Shown here: one piece after another, positions 13,419 to 19,978 of the stretch
Position numbering within the stretch: position 1 is the stretch's first letter
Layout of the letters: every line of letters begins with the position of its first letter
IMG/VR virus record: IMGVR_UViG_3300035162_000390
Location: 1 to 20,209 of that record
Direction: 5' to 3' (one strand)
Length of the DNA stretch: 20,209 nucleotides
From: a virus
Program-made: the position numbers and the translations under genes
Notes under the pieces: generated by a model
The model's database searches: none
What the model saw: only the letters and a program-made list of their open reading frames with translations
What the model was told of the DNA's origin: nothing

Positions 13419-13793
13419 ATGGAAAGAAACAAATTAGTTGAGTTATACAAAAAGTATAATTTAGAAAAAACAGATGTATTTAAACACCAACACTATGTAA
13501 TTATTACAAGGCAAGGAATTGAGAAAATACAAGCACAAGAACAAATCAAAATTAAATTTGATGTAATAAAATGTGAACCTAACTTTGCAGTTGTAAAAGC
13601 AGTAAATGAAAATATTGAAACTTTTGGATCAGCTTATAAAGGTGCAAGTTTTAAAGAGGGTAACACCAATAGTTGGTACGTAATGGAAATGGCAGAGAAA
13701 CGTGCTTTATCAAGAGCAGTACTAAAATTAACTGGGTTTTATGAACTTGGTGTATTTGGAGAAGATGAAAGCGAAGATTTTAAAAAGAAATAA
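13419..13793 (+). CDS. Possible recombination or ssDNA-annealing-type phage protein
   Basis: 124 residues. N-terminal helix ERNKLVELYKKYNLEKTDVF, then HQHYVIITRQGIEKIQ and a strand region KIKFDVIKCEPNFAVVKAV, then an SWYVMEMAEKRALSRAVLKL helix (residues 86-104) and acidic end EDESEDF. The E-M-A-E-x-R-A-x-x-R-A-[VL] helix after a small beta sheet resembles the conserved end of Rad52/Sak or Erf-like annealing proteins and of related phage proteins that sit beside SSB. It lies between the NinG and SSB genes, in keeping with recombination. The resemblance is weak and the function should be read as tentative. Confidence 0.5.
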   Translation: MERNKLVELYKKYNLEKTDVFKHQHYVIITRQGIEKIQAQEQIKIKFDVIKCEPNFAVVKAVNENIETFGSAYKGASFKEGNTNSWYVMEMAEKRALSRAVLKLTGFYELGVFGEDESEDFKKK

Positions 13794-13794
13794 A

Positions 13795-15060
13795 ATGATA
13801 AAAATAAAAGAAGAATTTAAAAGTTTAATACCACCATTAACAATGGAAGAATTTAAGCAATTAGAAGATAATTGTTTAGCAGAGGGTATAAGGGAAAAAA
13901 TACTTACTTGGAATGGTTTTATTATAGATGGGCATAATAGGTTTGAAATTTCTGAACGATGGGATTTAGATTTTGAAACTGAAAGTAAACATTTTGAAAA
14001 TGAAGAAGCAGTTAAAGAATGGATGATACTAAACCAATTTGGTAGGAGAAATTTAAGTGCTTATCAAAGAAGTGTTTTAGCATTAGAACTTGAAGATGTT
14101 TTTAGTAAAAAAGCAAAGGAAAATTTAAGTAAAGGTGGTAAAATTTCACAAGAGGGTTTGCAGATTTCTGCAAAGGCTGTGGATACACGTAATGAACTTT
14201 CTAAAGTTGCATCAGTTTCACACGATACAATTGCCAAAGTAAAAAAGATACAAGAAAAAGCACCAGAAGAAGTAAAAGCAAAATTAAGAACTGGTGAAGT
14301 AAGTATTAACGCTGCTTATAAAGAAATAAAGAAAGAGGAAAAAAAAGCAGAATACAAAGAAAAAGTTTTAAAAGCAAGGGTTCAAACAGATATAAACGAT
14401 AACATAAAAAAAGGTGATAGTTTAGAAATATTAAAATCTTTAAAAGATGGTTGTATAGATGTTGTTTTAACTGATCCACCTTACGGTATTAATTATGTAT
14501 CTAACCGTTCTATGTATGATAACGCTATTACTAAACGAGGTTTGTTAAATGATGGCAAAAATGAAGCGTTTGATTTATTGGATAAAACTTGTAAAATATT
14601 ACAAAGCAAAACTGCTGATAATGCACATTTATATTTTTTTTGTAGTTGGAATGTTTTTAGTGATTTTGAAAAAATTATAAGCAAATACTTTACTATTAAA
14701 ACACCTATTGTTTGGGATAAAGGAAATAAAGGAAGTGGGGATTTAGATAACGATTGGGGTAACCAAACAGAAATTATTATATATTGTGTTAAGGGCAAGA
14801 AATTAGTAAACACAAGAAGAGGTAATATTCTAAACGTATCAAGGTTACATACATCTAAAATGGTACACCCAACCCAAAAACCAATAGAATTATTAAAAGA
14901 AATATTAAAAGTATCAGTATCAGCTGGTGATTTTATAGTAGATCCTTTTATGGGTTCTGGTAGTACAATAAAAGCTGCAAACGAACTAAATTATAAAAGT
15001 CTTGGTATTGAATTAGATGATGAAATGTTTTATATTGCAAATAATTTTATAAATGGATAA
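13795..15060 (+). CDS. ParB-like / DNA methyltransferase fusion
   Basis: 421 residues from ATG 13795, two bases after the preceding stop; an in-frame ATG at 13741 would overlap that gene. Residues 1-60 resemble a ParB/sulfiredoxin N-domain (LTWNGFIIDGHNRFEISERW at 37-56); residues 78-185 are helical with a KVASVSHDTIAKVKKI helix-turn-helix (137-152). Residues 205-421 form a DNA methyltransferase with DPPYGI at 227-232 (catalytic motif IV), HPTQKP at 358-363, and VDPFMGSGST at 382-391 (AdoMet site, motif I). Motif IV before motif I is the beta-class order of amino-methyltransferases that make N6-methyladenine or N4-methylcytosine. ParB-methyltransferase fusions are known in phages and mobile elements. 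The HTH may set target specificity. It overlaps the next gene by 8 bases. Confidence 0.85.
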   Translation: MIKIKEEFKSLIPPLTMEEFKQLEDNCLAEGIREKILTWNGFIIDGHNRFEISERWDLDFETESKHFENEEAVKEWMILNQFGRRNLSAYQRSVLALELEDVFSKKAKENLSKGGKISQEGLQISAKAVDTRNELSKVASVSHDTIAKVKKIQEKAPEEVKAKLRTGEVSINAAYKEIKKEEKKAEYKEKVLKARVQTDINDNIKKGDSLEILKSLKDGCIDVVLTDPPYGINYVSNRSMYDNAITKRGLLNDGKNEAFDLLDKTCKILQSKTADNAHLYFFCSWNVFSDFEKIISKYFTIKTPIVWDKGNKGSGDLDNDWGNQTEIIIYCVKGKKLVNTRRGNILNVSRLHTSKMVHPTQKPIELLKEILKVSVSAGDFIVDPFMGSGSTIKAANELNYKSLGIELDDEMFYIANNFING

Positions 15061-15556
15061 TGTTAGAAAATTAGAAAATAAATTTTTTGAAGAAATAGAA
15101 TTTCATATTAAAAAAGCATTTCCTAATATTAATGGTAATTTAGTACCATCTACCAGCGAAGAAGATAGTAAACTTTCTTTTGATGCTAAAATTAATAATA
15201 AACAGTTTTCAATAAGAATACGCAAAAACAATTATTTAAAATATTTAGATTTAACAATAAGATCAAGAAGTAAAAAAAATGGTAGAACAGAAATTGATAA
15301 AATAAAAGATGGTTTAGCAGAAATATATTTTTATTCATATATGAGTAAAAATCAAGACTGTTTGCAAAAAGTAAGAATAGTAGATGTAAATGCAATCAGA
15401 AAATTAACTAACAAAAATAAATTTACAATAAAAAAAAATGTAGATGGAACAGAATTTAATGCGTATAAATTTTCAGATATAAAAAAAGAAAATGGGAATA
15501 TTTATAAGTATGATAAAACACGAGGTATTGCGTGTATTGACAATACCAAAATTTAA
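15053..15556 (+). CDS. Hypothetical protein with nuclease-like features
   Basis: 167 basic residues. N-terminal helix (VRKLENKFFEEIEFHIKKAF), then LSFDAKINNKQFSIRIRKN (about residues 42-60), LDLTIRSRSKKNGRTEIDKI (65-85), GLAEIYFYSYM and a later IVDVNAIRKL. The series strand D-x-K, strand with Arg, [D/E]-x-T-I-R, T-E-x-D-K-I, G-x-x-[DE]-x-[YF]-F-Y recalls phage proteins that I regard as possible members of the PD-(D/E)XK nuclease group, but no clear E-x-K is present, so catalysis is uncertain. The start overlaps the methyltransferase stop by 8 bases, implying coupled expression. The pair could act on the same DNA. Confidence 0.5.
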   Translation: MDNVRKLENKFFEEIEFHIKKAFPNINGNLVPSTSEEDSKLSFDAKINNKQFSIRIRKNNYLKYLDLTIRSRSKKNGRTEIDKIKDGLAEIYFYSYMSKNQDCLQKVRIVDVNAIRKLTNKNKFTIKKNVDGTEFNAYKFSDIKKENGNIYKYDKTRGIACIDNTKI

Positions 15557-15566
15557 TATATAAATT

Positions 15567-15872
15567 ATGAGTACATTAATTAATGGTTCAATTAGAGTAG
15601 ACAAACTACCAAAAGAAAAATTTGTGAAAGGAAAAGATGGTGCAGTTTATTACAACTTTACTATTGCAGTAAATGATGAAACACGATACGGGAACAACGT
15701 AGCGTTTATGGATTCACAAACAAAAGAAGAACGAGAAGCTAAAATGCCAAAAACCTATTTAGGTAATGGCAAAGTAGTATGGGTTTCAGATGGAACTATA
15801 CAAGTAGCTGAACGAGAAGAAGAAAAGGTAGCAGTACCAGTAGATGATCAAAGTGGTGATTTACCATTTTAA
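15567..15872 (+). CDS. ssb: Single-stranded DNA-binding protein
   Basis: 101 residues. An N-terminal beta barrel (INGSIRVDKLPKEKFVKGKD ... VYYNFTIAVND) reads as a small OB-fold, and the protein ends in an acidic tail SGDLPF. A short acidic stretch finishing D-x-P-F is the classic SSB tip that recruits partner proteins, and it is the strongest evidence here. It is smaller than E. coli SSB but similar to phage SSBs. It would coat single-stranded DNA during replication and recombination. It is followed by a terminator at 15881, so it ends the operon that probably starts at 13286. Confidence 0.8.
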   Translation: MSTLINGSIRVDKLPKEKFVKGKDGAVYYNFTIAVNDETRYGNNVAFMDSQTKEEREAKMPKTYLGNGKVVWVSDGTIQVAEREEEKVAVPVDDQSGDLPF

Positions 15873-15880
15873 ATTTAAAA

Positions 15881-15910
15881 GGGTGTTATTAATTTAATGC
15901 CCTTTTTTTT
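15881..15910 (+). terminator. Rho-independent terminator after the SSB gene
   Basis: GGGTGTTA (15881-15888) pairs with TAATGCCC (15895-15902) in an 8-bp stem with two G-U pairs and a TTAATT loop, followed by eight T residues (15903-15910). A TATCTTTA at 15912-15919 just behind it could be a -7 box, but no upstream box is convincing. Confidence 0.85.
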
Positions 15911-15933
15911 ATATCTTTATAGAAAAATAATAT

Positions 15934-16773
15934 ATGACTAAACAACAACAAACTGAACACAATATGTTAATGGACTTTATAGAACACGATTGTAAAGTTG
16001 ACATTAATGAAAAAATAGATTATCCACCAGTAGCATTAAGTTATGGTGAAAAACTTTTAAAATCTGAAAGTGGTGATAAATTAGTACCTATTGCTTTAGG
16101 AACTTACGGAAACTTATCAGTAGTTACTGCACCACCAAAAACTATGAAAACTTTTTTTATATCTTTATTAGCATCAGTATATTTAAGTGGATCAAATATA
16201 TATGGTGGTAACTTAAAAGGGCATAAAGGTAATGGGCATCTTTTACACATAGATACAGAACAAGGATTATGGCATTGTCAAAAGGTATTTAAAAGACCAT
16301 TAACAATGGATTCAAGTATAAACACAAATAACTATCATACATTTGGGTTAAGGTCAATAGATCACAAAATGCGAATAGATTTTATAGATTACTATTTAGA
16401 AAACAAAATAGATAAACCAAGTTTAATAATAATAGATGGTATTGCTGATTTATGTAGTGATGCCAATGCAATAGTAGAATCAAATGCTTTAGTACAAAAA
16501 CTAATGGAGTGGAGTGCTAAATATAAATGTCATATTATAAATGTTATACACCAAAACTATGGTAGTCAAAAATTAGGTACTGGACATTTAGGAAGTTTTC
16601 TTGAAAAAAAAGCAGAAACAGTTATAGCATTAGAAGCAAATACAGTAAACAAAGATTGGGTTACGGTTAAGTGTGGTAGGTCAAGGGGTTACTCTTTTGA
16701 TACATTTTCATTTGAAGTTAACGATGTAGGTTTACCTCAAATAGTAAATAATATTTATGATCCTTTAGCGTAA
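15934..16773 (+). CDS. RecA/RepA-like AAA ATPase (putative replication or recombination ATPase)
   Basis: 279 residues. Walker A-like APPKTMKT at 66-73 (T72-T73 retained but both Gly of G-x-x-x-x-G-K-[ST] are missing), acidic residue in HIDTEQ at 105-110, Walker B LIIIDG at 164-169, and a VIHQNYGSQK-like loop at 204-213 with a GHLGSFLEKKAETV helix (217-230). This is the layout of the AAA_25/RepA group of hexameric RecA-fold ATPases and of phage ATPases used in helicase loading or single-strand annealing (Sak4-type). It lies between SSB and the sigma-like gene. The degenerate Walker A resembles that of related phage RepA-like proteins (K-x-x-K-T), so activity may be kept. Confidence 0.75.
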   Translation: MTKQQQTEHNMLMDFIEHDCKVDINEKIDYPPVALSYGEKLLKSESGDKLVPIALGTYGNLSVVTAPPKTMKTFFISLLASVYLSGSNIYGGNLKGHKGNGHLLHIDTEQGLWHCQKVFKRPLTMDSSINTNNYHTFGLRSIDHKMRIDFIDYYLENKIDKPSLIIIDGIADLCSDANAIVESNALVQKLMEWSAKYKCHIINVIHQNYGSQKLGTGHLGSFLEKKAETVIALEANTVNKDWVTVKCGRSRGYSFDTFSFEVNDVGLPQIVNNIYDPLA

Positions 16774-17252
16774 TGGTAGAAAAAACAATGATTCTTATTG
16801 CTGAAAAGCACAAAACGTGGGTAGAAATTGTTACCAGCTTTGGTTGCCCAAAAGAAACTTCAGAAGATATTGTGCAGGAAATGTATTTAAAAATACATAA
16901 AAAACTAAATAAAGGTTTAGATATTATGTACAATGATGAAGTAAACTACTACTACATATTTAAAACTTTAAGGTCATTGTTTTACGATTTAAAACGCAAA
17001 GAAAAAAACATTACTATTATTAATATTGAAGATGTAGATATTGATAAGTCTATTTCAGATATTGATTATGATAAGGCATACGCAATAATAAAAGAAGAAT
17101 TAGATAATATGTTTTGGTATGATAGGAAAGTATTTGAAATAATTAATAGTGGTGAAAGCATTGCTGAATTTAGTAGAAAATCATACATACAATATTATTC
17201 ATTGTATAATACCTACAATAAGGTAAAAGACAAACTAAAAAAATTATTATGA
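16773..17252 (+). CDS. Sigma-factor-like protein
   Basis: 159 residues; the ATG uses the last A of the previous TAA. Residues 1-80 have region 2 features of an ECF-type sigma factor: KHKTWVEIVTSFG helix, CPKETSEDIVQEMYLKIHK (25-43), and an IFKTLRSLFYDLKRKEKN helix (62-79) equivalent to the promoter -10 binding helix. A central acidic linker follows (IINIEDVDIDK). Residues 100-159 contain MFWYDRKVFEIINSGESIAE and a possible degenerate helix-turn-helix in place of region 4. Such small sigma-like proteins occur in flavobacterial phages and may steer the host RNA polymerase to late genes. No anti-sigma gene is beside it. It overlaps the next gene as ATGA. Confidence 0.65.
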   Translation: MVEKTMILIAEKHKTWVEIVTSFGCPKETSEDIVQEMYLKIHKKLNKGLDIMYNDEVNYYYIFKTLRSLFYDLKRKEKNITIINIEDVDIDKSISDIDYDKAYAIIKEELDNMFWYDRKVFEIINSGESIAEFSRKSYIQYYSLYNTYNKVKDKLKKLL

Positions 17253-17395
17253 AATTAGGAAACCTTATTTACTACATTACTAAATATACTGGTATAAAAT
17301 ACCTTGTTGATACTTGGCATAAATTACGTGGTACAAAATGTAATTGCAATGAACGTAGAAAAAAGTTAAACGAAATAAAAATAGACCGATGGTAA
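17249..17395 (+). CDS. Small CxC protein (48 aa)
   Basis: ATG 17249 (ATGA overlap) to TAA 17395. MKLGNLIYYITKYTGIKYLV, a DTWHKLRGT turn, then KCNCNERRKKLNEI. The layout G-I-K-x-[LV]-V-D ... G-x-x-C-x-C-x-x-R-x-x-K-L-N is one I recall from many tiny flavobacterial phage proteins, which argues strongly for a real gene. The C-x-C pair with downstream Arg/Lys may bind zinc together with a partner. It overlaps the next gene by 7 bases. Function unknown. Confidence 0.65.
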   Translation: MKLGNLIYYITKYTGIKYLVDTWHKLRGTKCNCNERRKKLNEIKIDRW

Positions 17396-17601
17396 AATTT
17401 AATAAACAAGACTATGCAAAATGGGAAAACTTTAGAATGGGTACAAAGCAACACATTACTAACCAGGAATTTGAATTGGTGTGTAAACTACACGCTGAAT
17501 ACCACAAACACAACTACTATAAACCTTGTACTTGTAACCCAAGAACAATAAAACAATGGATAAAAGATTTAAACGTAATTTGGAATAATGGTATTAAATA
17601 A
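17389..17601 (+). CDS. Small Cys protein (70 aa), phage-family type
   Basis: 70 residues. Basic start, then ITNQEFELVCKLHAEYHKHN and KPCTCNPRTIKQWIKDLN. The pattern [IVL]-x-x-x-E-[FY]-E-L-[IV]-C-K-L-H-A-x-[YF] followed by K-P-C-T-C-N-P-[KR]-T-I-K-x-W-[IL] is a family I recall from Flavobacterium phages and prophages, usually of unknown function. It has a C-x-C like its upstream neighbour and overlaps both neighbours (7 and 14 bases). The helical C-terminus with T-I-K-x-W may be a nucleic-acid-binding helix. Confidence 0.7.
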   Translation: MVKFNKQDYAKWENFRMGTKQHITNQEFELVCKLHAEYHKHNYYKPCTCNPRTIKQWIKDLNVIWNNGIK

Positions 17602-18001
17602 AATACACCAGCTTGAAAAAGCAATGGTAGTGCTACTAAATTTTGATGGATGGAATTTACAATGGAGTGGTGAGGGTTCAGAAAGATACGATGCTAAAGG
17701 TAAAACACCTAAAGGTTTTGATTGTGTTATAGAAATGAAATTTAGAAAAACATACTATGAAACCAAGATGCTGGAAAAAGATAAATACGATGCTTTAATG
17801 AAGTTGGATAAAGATGTAATAAAGATTTATTTTGTAAACGATTTAAAAGGTAATTATATGTATTACTTAAATACATTAGAAATGCCAAAGACCGAAAAGA
17901 AATATTGCCCAGATACTACAATGTGGACTAAAAAAAGACTGCTTAAAGATGTTTACCTACTAAAGGAAAATGATGCAGTTAGAATTAATTTGAACGAATA
18001 G
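17588..18001 (+). CDS. PD-(D/E)XK-like protein (possible nuclease)
   Basis: 137 residues. A first helix (IHQLEKAMVVLLNF), W-N-L-Q-W, then R-Y-D-A-K-G (33-38), and GFDCVIEMKFRKTYY (43-57) with D45, E49 and K51 in the spacing of a PD-(D/E)XK nuclease core, followed by an EKDKYDALMKL helix and the strand IKIYFVND. This is the layout of phage and restriction-type nucleases, though it could be a non-catalytic relative. No neighbouring methyltransferase; SSB, ATPase and FEN lie within 3 kb, so a role in replication or recombination is likely. It ends just before the promoter at 18013. Confidence 0.6.
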   Translation: MVLNKIHQLEKAMVVLLNFDGWNLQWSGEGSERYDAKGKTPKGFDCVIEMKFRKTYYETKMLEKDKYDALMKLDKDVIKIYFVNDLKGNYMYYLNTLEMPKTEKKYCPDTTMWTKKRLLKDVYLLKENDAVRINLNE

Positions 18002-18012
18002 TTATCAATAGT

Positions 18013-18043
18013 TTTGTTTATAAGTTAATTAATAGTATATTTG
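18013..18043 (+). promoter_or_regulatory. Promoter for the 18070 operon
   Basis: TTTG at 18013-18016 (within TTTGTTTAT), 19 bases, then TATATTTG at 18036-18043: an exact match to the Bacteroidota consensus. The leader from 18048 to the ATG at 18070 repeats that at 13263 with a single-base difference. Confidence 0.7.
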
Positions 18044-18069
18044 TTATTATTAATTTTAAAACAAAACAA

Positions 18070-18234
18070 ATGTTACACAAAAAACGAATACAAGATTTAA
18101 TTGATTTAACTAAAACAACTGATAATAGTTATTTGTTGCATCAGCTTGAACTTTTACAAATAGAAATTGAAAGGGATATGATACAAAATAAATATGATAC
18201 TATTGATGAATGTTATAAAAAAATAAACAGATAA
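18070..18234 (+). CDS. Small helical protein (54 aa), first gene of an operon
   Basis: ATG 18070 to TAA 18234, whose last base starts the next ATG (TAATG). Product MLHKKRIQDLIDLTKTTDNS, then a long helix (LHQLELLQIEIERDMIQNKY) and a basic end. Like the gene at 13286 it follows a promoter plus the same leader and encodes a short coiled-coil-like protein, although the two proteins are not clearly homologous. Function unknown; early-regulator or antihost peptide are guesses. Confidence 0.6.
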   Translation: MLHKKRIQDLIDLTKTTDNSYLLHQLELLQIEIERDMIQNKYDTIDECYKKINR

Positions 18235-18350
18235 TGGAACGAACTACTACACTTATGAAAATAGCATTTAGGTTATACAACAAATGCTTAACTGAATTAA
18301 CAGTTGAAGAAAAAAATAATGTTATGGATATATACCAAGATTTTTATTAA
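18234..18350 (+). CDS. Tiny hypothetical protein (38 aa)
   Basis: ATG 18234, overlapping the preceding stop, to TAA 18350, whose last base starts the next gene. MERTTTLMKIAFRLYNKCLT followed by an acidic helix (VEEKNNVMDIYQDFY). The chain of TAATG junctions on both sides is good evidence for translation. No family recognised. Confidence 0.5.
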   Translation: MERTTTLMKIAFRLYNKCLTELTVEEKNNVMDIYQDFY

Positions 18351-18544
18351 TGATACAAATAGCAATAGGGTTAATAGTATTAAGTTTCTTTGTACCAGCA
18401 GAACCTACTTTTTATGCTTTACGCAATAAAGGTTATGTAAAACTTGCACAAGTATTAGAAACAATAATAACTGGATTAGCAATAATATGTCAATGGTCTT
18501 GGTACTTTACATTTTTCTATATAATAATAAGCATATTCAGATGA
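18350..18544 (+). CDS. Two-helix small membrane protein
   Basis: 64 residues: a hydrophobic helix at the start (IQIAIGLIVLSFFVPAEP), a basic loop (RNKGYVKLAQ), and a second strongly hydrophobic segment (TIITGLAIICQW ... FFYIIISIF). The loop with Arg and Lys suggests a hairpin with a cytoplasmic turn. It is in an early operon, far from the lysis genes, so a superinfection-exclusion or membrane-sensing role may be considered, without evidence beyond placement. Confidence 0.65.
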   Translation: MIQIAIGLIVLSFFVPAEPTFYALRNKGYVKLAQVLETIITGLAIICQWSWYFTFFYIIISIFR

Positions 18545-18690
18545 AAGTAAGCAAAGCAGTATGGGATGGTTTAAAAGAGCAAATAGAACACTTTACAAAT
18601 CAAGACAAAGAAATAACTGATATAACAATTACATATCAAGTAAGACCAGCAGAAAACAAAAACTATTTAAAACTAACAGTAAAACAATGA
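18541..18690 (+). CDS. Small hypothetical protein (49 aa)
   Basis: Start taken at ATG 18541 because it overlaps the previous stop as ATGA; an in-frame ATG at 18487 would overlap the membrane protein gene by 58 bases. MKVSKAVWDGLKEQIEHFTN, then KEITDITITYQVRP and a Lys-rich beta strand (YLKLTVKQ). One helix then two strands. The stop overlaps the exonuclease start as ATGA, so it is coupled to that gene. Function unknown. Confidence 0.6.
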   Translation: MKVSKAVWDGLKEQIEHFTNQDKEITDITITYQVRPAENKNYLKLTVKQ

Positions 18691-19400
18691 TATTATTAGT
18701 AGATGCAGATAGTTTAATATTCGCTGCTTGTTATAAGAAACGAGAACACCCAGAGGATGAAAAGTACTATACAGATATAGAAGATGCAAGGGCAAAGTTT
18801 GATGAGCAATATATGTCAATAGTAAACCACCTTGAAGAAATGTACCAAATAGATAAGGTAATAACCTTTAGTGGATCAAAGGGCAACTTTCGAAAACTTA
18901 TAACAAACGATTATAAAGCCAATAGAAAAAAACAAGAGTTACCACCATTACTAAATGAAATGCACAAATTTGTAAAAGAACATTATGATTCAGTATATGG
19001 TTATGGTATTGAAACTGATGATATGGTTGCAAGGTACTGGAAGCAATTAAGTGATGAATTAGGTAGGGATGAAGTAATGATAGTATCAATAGATAAAGAC
19101 TACAAACAATTCCCAGCTTTAATATACAACTATCACTATAAGCACAAAGAAGTATTAAATATTTCAGAAGATGAAGCATTGTATAATTTCTATGAACAAA
19201 TGATTGTAGGTGATACTGCTGATAATGTAAACTACTTTAAAGGTAAAGGTGTAAGATTCGCACAAAAGTATTTTGAAGATTGCCAAACAAAATACCAATA
19301 CACAAAAAAGTTATACGAATTATTTAAAGAACAATATAAAGGAAAAGCAAAACAAAAATATATAGAGTGCTACAACCTTTTAAAATTAAGAACCAATTAA
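18687..19400 (+). CDS. FEN/PIN-type 5'-3' exonuclease
   Basis: 237 residues. Metal-binding acidic residues typical of the T4 RNase H/T5 exonuclease group: D6 and D8 in LLVDADSLIF, FSGSKGNFRK at 61-70 followed by DYKANRK, GIETDDMVARYW at 107-118 (E109, D111, D112), SIDKDYKQ at 134-141 (D136, D138), and GDTADN at 175-180 with D176 and D179. G-D-T-A-D-N and the following GKGVR match the H3TH region of phage flap endonucleases. It would remove RNA primers or trim flaps during replication. It is co-transcribed from the promoter at 18013 and overlaps its neighbours by ATGA and TAATG. Confidence 0.85.
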   Translation: MILLVDADSLIFAACYKKREHPEDEKYYTDIEDARAKFDEQYMSIVNHLEEMYQIDKVITFSGSKGNFRKLITNDYKANRKKQELPPLLNEMHKFVKEHYDSVYGYGIETDDMVARYWKQLSDELGRDEVMIVSIDKDYKQFPALIYNYHYKHKEVLNISEDEALYNFYEQMIVGDTADNVNYFKGKGVRFAQKYFEDCQTKYQYTKKLYELFKEQYKGKAKQKYIECYNLLKLRTN

Positions 19401-19978
19401 TGGATATACAAAAACACGAAATAGAACTTAATAGAATAAAAAGCTATGTAGATAAACATAGTGGATATGATATAAGCACAAGGTCAAGGAAAGCAGAAGT
19501 AGTATTGTTTAGAACATTGTACTTTAAAATAGCAACCGATACTACCAGCTGGTCATTACAAAAAATAGGGCAAACAGTAAATAGGGATCACGCAACAGTA
19601 TTACACGCAAAGAAAAAACTATATGCTGAACTGATGCAAAATAAACATCTAACAAGCCTATATGAAATATATAGAATAGAAGTATTAGGTCAACAAGTAG
19701 ATACGTACTATAAAGATGTAGAACAATACAATAGACTAAAACAAAAGTATAACGATTTACTGGCTTTAAAAATACCTAACAATTTAGGTTACGAACTAAC
19801 CAAAAACGAAACTGCATATAGAAACTTATCACCAGAAGATAAAAAGGTATATGATGAACGTGCAGAACTTGTAATAAAGTCTTTTGAATGGAAGCGTAAA
19901 GATGAACACAGAAAAGAAGTATATGATATAATTATTGGTGAACCAACAGTAACCGATGCAAGAGCAAGTTTAAGATGA
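19400..19978 (+). CDS. Free-standing DnaA domain IV-like DNA-binding protein
   Basis: 192 residues from ATG 19400, which shares its A with the upstream TAA; an in-frame ATG at 19367 lies inside the exonuclease gene. Residues 26-75 match the DnaA C-terminal DNA-binding domain: SRKAEVVLFRTLYFKI helix, WSLQKIGQTV (51-60), and NRDHATVLHAKKKL (61-74), which corresponds to the DnaA signature G-R-D-H-T-T-V-x-x-A. There is no AAA ATPase domain. The second half (85-192) is a long helical region with EQYNRLKQKYNDLLALK and an end rich in charged residues. Likely a phage initiator accessory, regulator or competitor for DnaA boxes. It overlaps the next gene as ATGA. Confidence 0.75.
   Translation: MDIQKHEIELNRIKSYVDKHSGYDISTRSRKAEVVLFRTLYFKIATDTTSWSLQKIGQTVNRDHATVLHAKKKLYAELMQNKHLTSLYEIYRIEVLGQQVDTYYKDVEQYNRLKQKYNDLLALKIPNNLGYELTKNETAYRNLSPEDKKVYDERAELVIKSFEWKRKDEHRKEVYDIIIGEPTVTDARASLR

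Noticed and set aside
13741-13794. Longer start for the methyltransferase
   Set aside because: It would overlap the preceding gene by 53 bases and adds an unrelated basic stretch; ATG 13795 directly follows the stop.
18487-18540. Longer start for the 49-aa protein
   Set aside because: It lies inside the membrane protein gene; ATG 18541 makes the ATGA junction typical of this operon.
19367-19399. Longer start for the DnaA domain IV-like protein
   Set aside because: The extra 11 residues lie within the exonuclease gene; ATG 19400 overlaps the stop as TAATG and matches the spacing of neighbours.
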